NCBI GenBank assembly: GCA_016271365.2
Contig: CM028129.1
Span: forward strand, 462,224,501 to 462,288,500
Source: Neoceratodus forsteri
Lineage: Eukaryota > Chordata > Ceratodontiformes > Ceratodontidae
Reading direction: 5' to 3'
Length of the DNA stretch: 64,000 nucleotides
In this document: positions 11,018 to 20,299 of the stretch, one piece after another
Layout of the letters: each line of letters opens with the position of its first letter
How positions within the stretch are numbered: the stretch's first letter is position 1
Notes under the pieces: model-generated
Told to the model about the DNA's origin: nothing
The model's input: the letters and a program-made list of their open reading frames with translations, nothing else
Database searches by the model: none
Made by a program: the position numbers and the translations under genes

Positions 11018-12413
11018 CTCTTTTGAGAACCATAGTGTTTTTTTTATTCCGCTTTGTTTTCTTTATTTGTTTCACACAAAGTCTTGTTGCCTCCATGATG
11101 GCAGTTTTGATTTTTCTCCATTGTTCTTCCACCCCTCCTTTCAAGTCATTTGCTAATGCATTCCTCATGGATTCACCCATTATGCCAAAGTCAGCCCTTC
11201 TAAAGTCCAGTATCCTTGTCTTTGTATGGCTTGTCTCCATGGTTGTGTTTATTGTGAAGCACACTTTGCAGTGGCCGCTTGTTCCCAGATGTCTACTGAC
11301 TTCTAAATTTGTGATCCTCTCTCCATTTGAGAGTACCAGGTCTAATATTGCTTCCTCCCGAATGGGTTCCAGCACTAGCTGTCTAAGGCATGCCCCCTGT
11401 AGGGCATCAAGAATGACCCTGCTCTTGAATGTGGCTGCAGTCCATGTTGTCCAGTTAACATCTGGCATATTCAGGTCCCCCATCAACAGTATCTTCCCTT
11501 TCTCAGCCATTTTGAGAATGCCCTCTATCATTTTCTTGTCCATTTCCTCCCCTTGAGACGGGGTTCTGTATACAACCCCTGTGCAGATTGTGATGCCATT
11601 CCCTGTCTCCAAGGTGACCCAGAGTGCCTCTTGTCCTCCCCCTTTACTTTTTAGTTCTGTAGCTTTGATCTCTTCCCTTATGTAGAGAGCTACTCCGCCT
11701 CCTCTTTTACCCTCCCTGTCCCTTCTGTAGATTGTGTACCCTGGTATGTTGACATCCCAGTCATGGTTCTCTGTGTACCATGTTTCTGTGACTGCAACAA
11801 TATCCAAGTGTTCCTCTTCTATCAGGGCTACTAGCTCTGAAGCAGCTGTGCCAGGAGAGAAGGGTTTTGATTTACACCCCAGCCCTGGAATTTCAGGTTC
11901 ACCCCTGCCACTTACCTTCTTTTGCACTGGTCGTTGGAGTCTTAGCCTCTCCAGTTCAAACTCTCTCTGGTAGTGCTTTTCCTCCATAGTGAGCTGCATT
12001 TCTTGCATGGCAAGTTCCCTCTGATGCTGTCTTTCTTGTATTTCTGCTTCATGCTCCCTCTGAAACTGTTTCTCAGCAATCTCCAATTTCCTCAGCTCAA
12101 AATTAAACTTTTGCCTCTCTAGCTCAGGATCTGTGTTGGACTTTACTTGGTGCTGTGGTTTCAGGTCCTCTCTGATCTTGCTGTTCTCCTCCCTGGGACT
12201 GGACACTGTGATGTCCCTTGGCAGCTCCACATCCAAGGTCTGGCCCCTTTCAGTCACTAGCTGTGACTTGGTGCCTCGGTCTGTTGCTTGTTCATCAGCT
12301 GCCTCAAGGACTTCCATGAGATGCTTCTCACTGTATCTCTCATACTGGACCCTTCTCTCCTGGCACAGCTGCTTCAGCTCTTCCACACTGTAGTCGCTGT
12401 ATGTGGAAGTCAT
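11001..12413 (-). CDS. Chimeric ORF: Gypsy gag N-terminus fused in frame to CR1 endonuclease
   Basis: This is the longest open frame in the window (470 codons). Residues 1 to about 160 are gag: a SAP-like start (YSVEELKQLCQERRVQYERY) followed by a long charged coiled coil (EIQERQHQRELAMQEMQL). From about residue 190 it is the CR1 endonuclease: LDIVAVTETW with the catalytic Glu, INIPGYTIYRRDREG-type box (NIPGYTIYRRDREG), KILLMGDLNMPDVNW with the catalytic Asp, and LGTSGHCKVCF at the usual SDH position, where Asp is replaced by Gly. The fusion arose by insertion of a 5'-truncated CR1 in phase. Whether it is transcribed is unknown; I see no reason to think it is selected. Confidence 0.8.
   Translation of the reverse strand: MTSTYSDYSVEELKQLCQERRVQYERYSEKHLMEVLEAADEQATDRGTKSQLVTERGQTLDVELPRDITVSSPREENSKIREDLKPQHQVKSNTDPELERQKFNFELRKLEIAEKQFQREHEAEIQERQHQRELAMQEMQLTMEEKHYQREFELERLRLQRPVQKKVSGRGEPEIPGLGCKSKPFSPGTAASELVALIEEEHLDIVAVTETWYTENHDWDVNIPGYTIYRRDREGKRGGGVALYIREEIKATELKSKGGGQEALWVTLETGNGITICTGVVYRTPSQGEEMDKKMIEGILKMAEKGKILLMGDLNMPDVNWTTWTAATFKSRVILDALQGACLRQLVLEPIREEAILDLVLSNGERITNLEVSRHLGTSGHCKVCFTINTTMETSHTKTRILDFRRADFGIMGESMRNALANDLKGGVEEQWRKIKTAIMEATRLCVKQIKKTKRNKKNTMVLKRGVRQG
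11837..11865 (+). repeat. 29-bp inverted copy of gag at the CR1 5' junction
   Basis: The 29 bases here on the plus strand are identical to the minus strand of 12349-12377, which codes for LKQLCQERR in gag. The segment sits exactly where gag similarity stops and CR1 endonuclease similarity starts. It looks like a small templated insertion made while the CR1 integrated. Confidence 0.85.
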
Positions 12414-13958
12414 CTTTATTCCCTACTCTACCACTAGTCTGCCTTTTGTTTGCAGCAAACAAAAACAAAACAGAGTGGGGAATGATATCCCATAACCAAT
12501 TTTCCATTTTCCAATTTTTTTGCCCTGTTTGTGGTTGTTCAAACAGTTCACCAATCCCACCACTGCCACCAAATCTGTCACCAGCCCACTCTTGTGGGGC
12601 AGGATTTTCTGTGTCACAGTGAATCTCTCTTGTGATGGGGGGGTCTGGGATACCCTTCTTCTGTCCTTTTAGCATGATTGTTGTCTCACAACTGAATGTA
12701 TGCCAGAGGATCACAGGGCACCCTCTCTCCATGCCAGAGGGTACAAATACAGTCTCAAGTCTGTATTCCTGGGATAGAACCCTCTCAGCCACTGCACAGG
12801 AGCAAGAAAATTCACAGGTGTGAATAGGCTTAAGGGGACCCTATACACCCTAGTATGTGTTTTTCCACCGAAATGCAGAGCTCTGTTCAAACCCCCACAG
12901 ACTCCTCCTGAGACCCTTCATATTTCCTCCCCTCCTTTTATCACACAGAGTCCCTAGTGGTTCTTTTCTTTGGTTGTCTTTTGGCCCTTAAGCAATCACA
13001 CAGGTGTAGTATGGTTTGAACAACTTTGCCCAAGGCAACACACAAAAATGACACTGGCAGAATTATCTTAAAAGTAAGCCAAAAGCTTTACTAATTAATT
13101 AATAAATGCAGTAAATAACATAAAGACAAATAATGTTAGACATTGGTTATAGGATATTGAAAACAAAATGGAAAATATACATAAAAACCTACACTTTAAA
13201 ACACTGAGATTAAAGTCTACCTCAAGTCCTTAGTTGCTGAATTTTGAAGTTCAAAGTCTTTACAAAGATGGTTGAAAATCTTGGTTCTTGGTAGTGCAGA
13301 AGAATGCTTGAAGAAAATGTCTCTGCCCTCATAAGCAGGCAGGGTTCCCCAATGCAAAAATGCTAAAGGCTCTGATACAGTCTTTATACTCTTGTTTTAT
13401 GGGCTTCTCAAAAGGCAGGTCCCAAAGAGAGTGCTTGCCCTGCGATTGGCTAACATTCTGTCTTTATGGCTATGCAACCAATCAGTTTTTAGTATTTTAT
13501 TACAAAACAACAAATCTGCATTTCTGAATATGAGAGGGAAAAAAAGCTCAGAGGTCAGCAAGTCTAAACCAGAATTCTAGGGGAAAATCCAGCCTCCCTC
13601 TTTCGAAATGGCTGTAATTAAGCTACCCTCAGTACAGTCATTTATGTAAATGGTAGCCCATTCTGTTGTAATGAGATTATCTCAGGGCAGACTGGTAGAA
13701 ACAAAAGCAATCCAGACCCAATGGCACCACTGGATGCTGAGGATAATTCAAAGCACAAAAGGATGTGCCTGCTTCCAGCTCTGCTTAATTATTTTGTTGT
13801 CTCCTTTTAAATGTTTAAACTCCAGTCCCTTGCTTGCAGCTGACAAATTCTCTACCCAGTAACAACAGTTACAATATCATTCTCCAGGGCCAATGTACTT
13901 TGTACCCATGATCCCTTGCAACTTGACCTGGCTTTTCATGACTTTCCCTGGTGTATCA
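12414..13958 (-). mobile_element. Leader and probable 5' LTR of the Gypsy element
   Basis: About 1.5 kb precede gag. A plausible LTR start is the TGATACACCAGGGAAAGTCA at 13958 (minus strand), beginning with TG. A TATA-like sequence and a CCAAT box follow at about 13390 and 13440. Between about 12540 and 12600 the minus strand reads GGTGACAGATTTGGTGGCAG, which may be the primer-binding zone, but I could not name the tRNA. No second LTR copy is visible in the window, so the boundaries are tentative. Confidence 0.45.
13388..13398 (-). promoter_or_regulatory. TATA-like box in the probable LTR
   Basis: The minus strand reads AGTATAAAGAC here, with CCAAT in the sense direction about 50 bp upstream (plus ATTGG at 13444). 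The spacing suits an RNA polymerase II promoter in an LTR. There is no independent sign of use. Confidence 0.35.
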
Positions 13959-13999
13959 TAAATATAAAATAATATGAAATATGACCAAAGCAATAAGGT

Positions 14000-14410
14000 A
14001 TGGCTCTATCATGCCACACATGCTTCCAAACATATTAAAGCTAGCTGGGTTAAAACCACTAGTAGTAGTGCATGCTGGGACAAATAACATAAGCACGTAG
14101 TCTTAGGAAGAATTTTTAAATGAATTCAAACTCCTACATAAAACTCTCAGTGAGAAAAGTTGTGAGGTCATTCTATCAGACATATTACCTGTGCCAAGAG
14201 CCAATTACAAATGGACCAGAAAAATGATTAAAATGAATAACAACCTACAGAACTGGTGTTTGGTAGAAAATATAAAGTATATTAGAACATGCAAAATATA
14301 TGATAGTAGATAAGATATGTATAGTTATGATGGACTGCACTTAAATAAAAAAGGAAGTAGACTTCTGGAAGCTATTTTCTATGATGCCATACCAGAGGTA
14401 AATTTAAACT
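14000..14410 (+). pseudogene. CR1 ORF1 esterase (SGNH-like) domain, C-terminal part
   Basis: Broken frames give PNILKLAGLKPLVVVHAGTN, with the GTN block of SGNH hydrolases, then VILSDILPVPRANYKWTRK and finally YDGLHLNKKGSRLLEAIF, with the Asp and His of the last catalytic block. CR1 ORF1 proteins are known to carry such an esterase domain. Its role in retrotransposition is unsettled. The first block (GDS) would lie upstream of 13990 and is not seen; the Gypsy LTR lies there instead. Frameshifts near 14100 and 14200 break the frame. Confidence 0.75.
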
Positions 14411-14415
14411 AGCTA

Positions 14416-14817
14416 GTGTGGGAAGAGGGAATATTGATGTTAAATAGGCATATAAATCATCTGAAAATAAGGGATGATATAAGTAAAGAAAATATCCTAC
14501 CCAGAAACATCCCTACAAATAAGAAAAATAACTGCAGTAATGAGGAAAACTCAGCAAATATAAAACTCATAATGGTCAATGCTAGAAGTTTGGCTAACAA
14601 AAGTGAAAAATTTAAATTACTGTTACTTAGAGAAGGAATCCATATTTGTGCAGTAACTGAAATCTGGAGGAGAAATGAAGATTGCGGGATGGAAATACCA
14701 GGTTACAATTTGTTTACTGTAAACTGCTCCAACAGGAAGGGTAGAGGTGTAGCACTTTTTGTCAAAGATACAATTAAAGTACAAGAAATTGGACAAATGC
14801 AGGGAAATGTGATGAAT
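14416..14817 (+). pseudogene. CR1 endonuclease, first part
   Basis: The frame encodes KLIMVNARSLANKSEKFKLL, HICAVTEIWRRNEDCGMEI and GYNLFTVNCSNRKGRGVALF, the start of the CR1 apurinic-like endonuclease. The catalytic Glu of the TETW box is kept (TEIW). The frame continues past about 14817 into the inserted LINE (from NFLHQNPSP on), which marks the insertion point. The rest of the domain resumes at 17589. Confidence 0.8.
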
Positions 14818-15131
14818 TTTCTACACCAGAACCCCTCTCCCCCCCGGCCCATTTGGTTCAAGTTAAATCATTTAGGAAGATTAATATCCCTTTGCTACAT
14901 TTTCATTTAGGTGCCATTGATTGGTCTTTTCTTGAATGTATTCTGGATGTTGATGCAGCATTGGATTTCTTTTGTAGGCAGTTACTTCCTATTTATGAAA
15001 TTCTTTTTCCTCCATGTACTTTATGATGTTGAGGTACTCCTACTTGATGGTTTTCTCTTGCTATTAAGAAACTGATTAAGGACAGAAATGTAGCTTGATC
15101 TAAATTTAAAAGGCTTCCTAGTATTGCTTCA

Positions 15132-15797
15132 ATGAACTTTTATCGTAGGCTTAGAAATTTAGTTTCATCAGAGGTTATGAAAGCAAAAAAAGATTACTTC
15201 CGGGAACATTTTGAAGCAAGTTGGGCTAACCCCAAGAGATTCTGGAATAATATTAACTCTCTGTTGTCCCCTAAACCTAGAGCTGATATTCATAAAGTTA
15301 TGATTGACAATGCAGAAATTGTTGATCTGTCTGAAATTGTTAAATTGCTAAACAACAAATACACTGACTTATCTAGCTACAAGAGTACTTTCTCAGAGCC
15401 TGATGACACTAAACCCAAGTCAGAAGAGGTTTTGGCAAATAGACACAGATTGTTATTTAATGAAGTTGCTCCACAAGAAGTTCTAAAACATTTGCAGTCT
15501 ATCGCAGATAGAATCAGTGATTGTGAGGGTGAGCTAGATGGCCGCTTCTTAAAACCAGTTACCCCATTCATTATTGACCCTCTATATTAAGTATTCAACT
15601 TGTCTTTAGCAATTTTTGTGTTTCCTACCAAATGGAAGAAAGCAAGAGTGGTCCCAGTCCCTCAAAAAAGTAATGCAATTACTTTAGATGATTTCAGACC
15701 CATTTCAGTTTTGAATCAATTTGGTAAACTGCTTGAAAAATTAGTGGTCAAGCAGATGAATGATTATTTGGGGACTTATGACTTGCTGGCTAAGTAA
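15132..15797 (+). pseudogene. Rex/Babar-like ORF2: linker and RT fingers
   Basis: Two frames that follow each other (15132-15590, 15600-15797) encode FYRRLRNLVSSEVMKAKKDY, ASWANPKRFWNNINSLLSP, then PTKWKKARVVPVPQKSNAI and LDDFRPISVLNQFGKLLEKL. The last motif is the RT entry block (RPIS). A single stop with a small phase change separates them. The product would be the template-binding linker and fingers of the reverse transcriptase. Confidence 0.8.
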
Positions 15798-15824
15798 CAA
15801 CATTGCTTCCGTGAGTCTCATGGA

Positions 15825-16325
15825 ATGGGGACTGCCATGGTTGAGTTCACAGACATTGTCCTGCATGGCTTTGAGAAAGGTAGGATGACGGGGAAGGTGT
15901 TCGTGGACCTGACCAAGGCATTTGATCTGATTGACCATGATCTTACTTTTTCTAAATTGTATAGTATTCGTTTCTCTGAAGCAGTTGTTGCTTTGGTTGG
16001 TGATTATCTAAGTAATAGATGCCAATATGTTCAGGTTGGTTCTGTTGCCTCAGATGTGGCCTCCATTCATTGTGGCGTACCAGAAGGGTCCATCCTGGGC
16101 CCTTTATTGTTTTCTATCTTTGTTAATCAATTACCTCAGGTCTGTAAATTTAGTGACACTTTTTTTTAAGTGGATGACTTAATAATCTTTGCCCAATCCA
16201 AGTCAGTGTCTGAACTTTCCACTGTTTTGGATAAAGATGTTGGTGATGTTTGTTCTTGGTTGACTTCTAATGCTAAGGTCTTAAATTCAAGTAAAACTAA
16301 AGTTATGCTTTTTGGTATGCCATCT
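15825..16325 (+). pseudogene. Rex/Babar-like ORF2: RT palm
   Basis: The frame encodes VFVDLTKAFDLIDHDLTFSK with the first catalytic Asp, NRCQYVQVGSVASDVASIHC, GVPEGSILGPLLFSIFVNQL and, after an in-frame stop at 16167, VDDLIIFAQSKSVSE. The catalytic box therefore reads as VDD preceded by a stop at the position of the aromatic residue and Ala, which would abolish activity. TKVMLFGMPSF follows just before the SINE insertion. Confidence 0.8.
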
Positions 16326-16765
16326 TTTATTTATTTATTTTTTATTTAGCTTTTGTTGACCGGGTAAGTGCACTAGACAAATCCTGCCTATTTTCAGGCA
16401 CGACCCGGGGGAGGGGGATACAGATGAATGCCAACTGACCTTGAACCAGATTAAGCTGTTGGTGGTATTTTTACTGAATGAGGGAAATTTGGCCAGGACA
16501 CCAGGGAAATTCCCCTACTCTTTTCGATAAGTGCCATGGGATCTTTAACATCCACCTGAACTACCACCAATCCAGGCAGATGGGACCTCGGTTTAACGTC
16601 TCATCCGAAAGACGGCACCTCAGAAGTGCAGCACCCCTCTCATGCTGCACTACAGTGTCAGTACTAGGATATTAACCCAAGTGCCAGATGTGGGAACTGA
16701 ACCCACAGCCCTCTGATCTCCCAGCTTCAGAGGCGAGTGTGCTACCTACTGAGCCACTGACACTT
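16326..16765 (-). mobile_element. tRNA-derived SINE inserted in the LINE
   Basis: On the minus strand the head reads TGGCTCAGTAGGTAGCACAC (A box) and GTGGGTTCAGTTCCCACA (B box), followed by a conserved core with GGATGAGACGTTAAACCGAG, an AAAGATCCCATGGCACTTAT block and a 3' region GTGCACTTACCCGGTCAACA before (TAAA)n. The 3' region resembles the end of the Rex/Babar-like LINE. SINEs are copied by a partner LINE's enzyme, so this LINE is a likely partner. The head is not a functional tRNA. Confidence 0.9.
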
Positions 16766-16775
16766 TTAACCATCT

Positions 16776-17560
16776 GTGTTGGTGAACAACCCAAAGTTAA
16801 CTATATTTGATCATCAGTGCTTTTTGTTAGAGCAAGTTTCTCAGTTTAGTTACCTTGGGGTATCCTTAGATCCATGTTTAACATTTTCTCATCAGGTACA
16901 CTCTATTATTAAAATGATTAATCAGCAAATAGGATTATTATATAAATTTAAATCTTACTTTACACTAGAGACTAGGAAATCGATTGCTAGTGGGTCACTT
17001 CTTCTCCATTTTGACTATGTATCTGGAATTTATTTCAATATTGAGTGTAAAGAGTTATATGCTTTGACTGTTACCTACAATAATATTTGCAGATTTGTTC
17101 TTGCAGCTGCTAGTCACACTCATCATTGTAGCCTTTATTCACACCTGGGTTGGTTATCACCAAATTGTCAGGCTGAGTATTCAGTGGGGTTTTTGATGTT
17201 TAAATGTTCTCATTTTGAATCTCTTTTTTCACCTTCTAAACTAGTTTTAGAAGACAATCATTATCTTGTTTGAGGTAAGCGAATGATCCCTTATTTAACG
17301 TTCCCCAGCATAGGCTTAAGTTTAGTCAAAGAGCATTTTCAGTGGCTGCTGCCACGTACTGGAGTGCTCTTCTGGTTAGCATTATTCATGCTACTTCTGT
17401 ATCAAATTTTAAACTAAATTTAAAGCAGCATCTATTGTCTATATTTGTTTGTAATTGTTATTTGTAACATGTATAATTGTTGTAGATGTCTTGTGTTTCT
17501 GTTTTTTGTCTGGGTTGGGCCTAAAAAGGGACCACTGGTCCAGCCTCCTTACCCAGTTAA
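16776..17560 (+). pseudogene. Rex/Babar-like ORF2 C-terminal region and 3' UTR
   Basis: After the SINE the frame resumes with FSYLGVSLDPCLTFSHQVHS, INQQIGLLYKFKSYFTLETR and HFDYVSGIYFNIECKELYAL, ending near HLGWLSPNCQAEYSVGFLM. These correspond to the post-RT region of the LINE. A further piece (AFSVAAATYWSALL in shifted frame, about 17335-17375) matches the FSV..P..W box seen in the minus-strand copy. The 3' UTR holds a GGGACCACTGGTCCAGCC hairpin-like block. Confidence 0.75.
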
Positions 17561-17588
17561 CAAAGAATAAAATGAAAATGAAATGAAA

Positions 17589-17750
17589 GTGAATCAGAGT
17601 TAGAACACATATGGGTGCAAATCTTACAACCTGGTAATAAAAAAATCACAATGGGCATATGCCATAGATCACCAAGTCTGAAAAATGAAGACAATATGAG
17701 ATTTTTGGATGCAAGTGAAAAAATGGATCTTGGCGGTAAAACATTGATCC
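17589..17750 (+). pseudogene. CR1 endonuclease, second part
   Basis: The 162 bp translate as SELEHIWVQILQPGNKKITM, GICHRSPSLKNEDNMRFL and LGGKTLI. The GICHRSP motif corresponds to G(V/I)(C/V)YR(P/S)P of CR1 endonucleases. It continues the frame broken off at 14817 and is cut again by the minus-strand LINE at 17751. Its presence shows that the flanking blocks belong to one element. Confidence 0.8.
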
Positions 17751-19611
17751 TTATTTATTTATTTAATTTATTTATGTCTTTGCTAACTGCGTGAGCAAAC
17801 TGATCCAGAGGACCATTTTCAGTTGCAACCCAAACACAACAAATATCAATACAATACAGAGATACAATTTGAACAAAACAGGACTGCCGAAAACACTTGG
17901 TATGAGGTCACATTACATAGTACAAATATTTCAGGGAAATCAGTACATACTGGTGTAGTGACATACCTTAAGTGGCTATGCAAAATAAAAGGCTTAACAT
18001 GGGGATTATTGTAAAGTATTACATGCAATGTACATAGAGTCACCGGGGAGCCAAGGAAATAAATACAGATGAAACGAAGGTTCTGTCTATCACCAGGAGT
18101 GGTATAGGTACAAGTCACAGGTAGAAATGCAACTTAAATTAAGCTGCAGAACCTGCTAACAGTTCAAAATAAAACAGATAGTCATATCCAGATTGACCAG
18201 AGGAGCAGAACAGTGCAAGAGGGTAGGGGCACTGGAGGTAGGGTGAGGGCACAAAAAGGTGCTATGCCAGGATACAGGCCCTGGTACCACCTGGTGAATA
18301 GCTGCAGGTGCAAGTGGCCTCAGTCAGGAGCCATGCCCTTAAGATTGCCTTGAAAGACTGATGGGAGGGGGATGATTGGATGGGAAAAGGAAGTCTATCC
18401 CAGAGGGAAGGGGCAGAGACAGAGAAGGCTTTGCTACCCATGGTAGTAGTAATGTGAGGGACTTCCAGTGGGGAAACAGAGGAGGCCTGGAGACTTCGAG
18501 AGACCACTCTGTCAATGAGTAGGGAGGCTTAGGGGGACAGCTGATGGTTCCTGAGTGCACTGTCAATTAGGCTATCCATAGTGAAGTTAAAATGGCCCTG
18601 CAGAGAGAGCCACCCTAGGGACGGGTATAGCGAGCAGTGGCTGGTGGTAAATGGGGCTTGAAGGACAAAGTGGCAGATGAAGTTGTGTGTGGTATGTAAG
18701 TGGGTCCATAGGCAGGAGGATGTAGTAGAGTATATGGGGGAGTGGTAGTCAAGGAGGGGCAGGAGGTTTCATTGAGCAATGGCTAGGTGAGCTTCAGGGA
18801 CCAGAAATTGATTTTGGCAGTAGGCAATGTCTAATTTTTGGTGGATTTTCATCACAGTCTTGCTGATGTGTTCATTGAAAGTAAGTAAGGGAAGGGTCTA
18901 GGGTGACAATTAGATATTTAAAGGCAGGGACAGTTTTGAGCAGAGGGCTGACAGGGGTAGCAATCAAGAGTGTGGTATTTGACCTGGCTACCTTTGCTAG
19001 GAATGGCTTAGAGCCAAAGAGCATAGCCTTTGTCTTTTTCTCATTAACAAGAAGTTTTCTGGAGAGGAACCAGCTCTGTGTGGCCCCACAATTTGCTGTG
19101 AGGGTGGTGGACAAGGACTCTACGGAATTATCACTGTGGTATATGACTAGGTCATCTGCATAGAGGAGGGCCTTGCAATTGATACTTTCAGCCGGGAGGT
19201 AATTAATAAATATAGAAAAAAGTAGAGGCCCCAGTATTGAGCCCTGAAGTACACCTGTGTGGGTAGGTAGTGGAGCAGAGGAATATTTACCAATCAAGAC
19301 AGACTAGGACCTGTCTGAGAGGTAACTATGGAAATACGGAACCATGCGACCATGTCTGGTGAGCAGCCAAAGTTTAACAGGGTGGAGAAAAGGTGATAGT
19401 GGTCTATGAGGTTGAAAGAGCTTGACAGATCCAAAAAAACTGTGTTCCCTTGTCCATATTTCTAAGGATATGGTTCAAGAAAAGTGCCAAAGTGGAGGAG
19501 GTACTGTGGTGTTTACAGAAACCATGCTGGTGAGGACATAGGAGGTGGTATTTTTCTAGATGATCAGATTTAAACAACCTGGTTATTGGCCCAATATTGG
19601 CAAAGCTCTGA
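17751..19611 (-). mobile_element. Second Rex/Babar-like LINE, minus strand, 5'-truncated
   Basis: On the minus strand the RT (about 19600-18870), C-terminal box (18507-18262) and a 3' end with (TAAA)n at 17751-17775 are present. RT motifs are GVLQGSILGPLLFSIFINYL and LLYADDLVIYHSDNSVESL. The 3' end (TGAAAATGGTCCTCTGGATC, then AGCAAAGACATAAATAAATT) matches that of the plus-strand LINE at 17500-17588 and the SINE tail at 16326. It splits the second and third endonuclease parts of the CR1. Confidence 0.8.
18872..19297 (-). pseudogene. Rex/Babar-like RT palm (second copy)
   Basis: The frame reads HTGVLQGSILGPLLFSIFIN, ALLYADDLVIYHSDNSVE and RKLLVNEKKTKAMLFGSKPF. The YADD box is intact. Sequence upstream, in shifted frames to about 19610, still shows HHYHLFSTL and other RT palm pieces. 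Downstream frames at 18262-18507 carry GSKAFSVSAPSLWDRLPFPI, the conserved C-terminal box. Stops make it non-functional. Confidence 0.8.
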
Positions 19612-19990
19612 TTTTAATCTACCAAATATAGATAATAAAACCTGGAAGGAAAAACTGCTATAGAAAAGAAGTTCATTGATATCATAGTTTGTAATAATCT
19701 TGAACAGTATGTACACCAACATACCAGAGGCACACATCTGTTGGACTTAATCCTTAGCAATATGGAGGAGGATATTGTAGAATGTGAGGTAAGAGAACCA
19801 CTTGGAACCAGTGACCATAATATGGTAGAATTAAAAACAGCAGGTAGTTGGTCGGTTGAATTAGGAACCACAAGATTTAAATGCTTAAAAAGAGCAAATT
19901 ATAATGAAATGAGGAACTGTCTAAAGCTATGGGATTAAGAAACTGAGTTTGCTGGACTTAGTGTACATCGCATATGGAATAGGATAAAAC
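19612..19990 (+). pseudogene. CR1 endonuclease, third part
   Basis: The translation begins DFNLPNIDNKTWKEK, with the catalytic Asp of the GDFN box, then YVHQHTRGTHLLDLILSNME and REPLGTSDHNMVELKTAG, with the final SDH catalytic pair. It completes the endonuclease begun at 14416. ANYNEMRNCLKLWD and a Trp-containing linker follow, typical of CR1. The frame is broken near 19720 and 19938. Confidence 0.8.
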
Positions 19991-20098
19991 AAGAAATAGA
20001 CTACTATACTTCAACATACATCCCTGAAAAAATAAAATATAATAACAATGGTAAGATTCCAACATGGCTTAATAACAAAATAAATAATAAAAAAATAG

Positions 20099-20295
20099 TG
20101 TGATTGAGCCTCCCCCTTCCCCACCCAGGGTGCCATACTGCAGCAAGATAGGGGTAGCTCTGTCCGAACTGCCAGTACATCCAGGCGAGGAGTGGAGAGG
20201 AAGGGGGCACCAAAAAGCATCAATATAAAACAAAAAAAAGGCCAGCAGAAGGTTGGGCCATTACAAACTGGGGATATACTGACCATGAACGAATA
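20099..20295. other. Short unidentified insert in the CR1 linker
   Basis: Between the CR1 linker (ending PTWLNNKINNKKI) and its continuation (ANTLNQYF) lie about 200 bp richer in G and C, without CR1 similarity. It has no clear inverted ends or tail. It may be a fragment of another repeat. Confidence 0.4.
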
Positions 20296-20299
20296 AGAT

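Larger units (their letters stand above)
9015..11866 (-). mobile_element. CR1-type LINE inserted in the Gypsy gag
   Basis: On the minus strand the 3' end at 9015 reads TCAATGTTTCTGTGTTTCTA. Upstream are the 3' UTR, the ORF2 C-terminus, RT and endonuclease. The 5' end lies inside the endonuclease at about 11840-11866, with a 29-bp inverted piece of gag at the junction. Gag sequence continues on both sides in the same orientation, so the CR1 landed in the Gypsy element. It is among the best preserved CR1 copies here, with long open frames, so it is younger than the Gypsy copy. Confidence 0.9.
6600..13958 (-). mobile_element. Ty3/Gypsy LTR retrotransposon, Gmr1-like, partial, with CR1 insertion
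   Basis: Reading the minus strand from 13958: an untranslated leader with a probable LTR, gag N-terminus (12413 to about 11870), a CR1 insertion (to 9015), gag SCAN-like region and zinc knuckle (9014-8325), protease (about 8190-7820) and integrase (about 7685-6600). The integrase follows the protease directly, with only about 135-165 bp between them, so there is no room for RT and RNase H in the usual place. This order is known from Gmr1-like Gypsy elements, the group from which the vertebrate SCAN domain is thought to derive. RT and RNase H, expected after the integrase, are absent here. Confidence 0.8.
14818..17588 (+). mobile_element. CR1-superfamily LINE, Rex1/Babar-like, inserted in the CR1
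   Basis: The element carries the linker, RT and C-terminal parts of an ORF2 and ends at 17588 in an A-rich tail (AAAATGAAAATGAAATGAAA). Its RT motifs (LTKAFDLIDH, CGVPEGSILGPLLFSIF) differ from CR1 and L2 in this window and match the minus-strand copy at 17751-19611. I place it near Rex1/Babar within the CR1 superfamily, but clade assignment needs a tree. A SINE interrupts it at 16326-16765. It is 5'-truncated: no endonuclease is present. Confidence 0.75.

Noticed and set aside
12340..12792. 150-codon minus-strand frame overlapping the start of gag
   Set aside because: It reads the Gypsy leader and the gag start in the wrong phase; the gag frame from 12413 is the supported one.
16690..16765. 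Possible functional tRNA gene
   Set aside because: A and B boxes are present, but the cloverleaf is not well formed and the sequence continues into a SINE core and A-rich tail.
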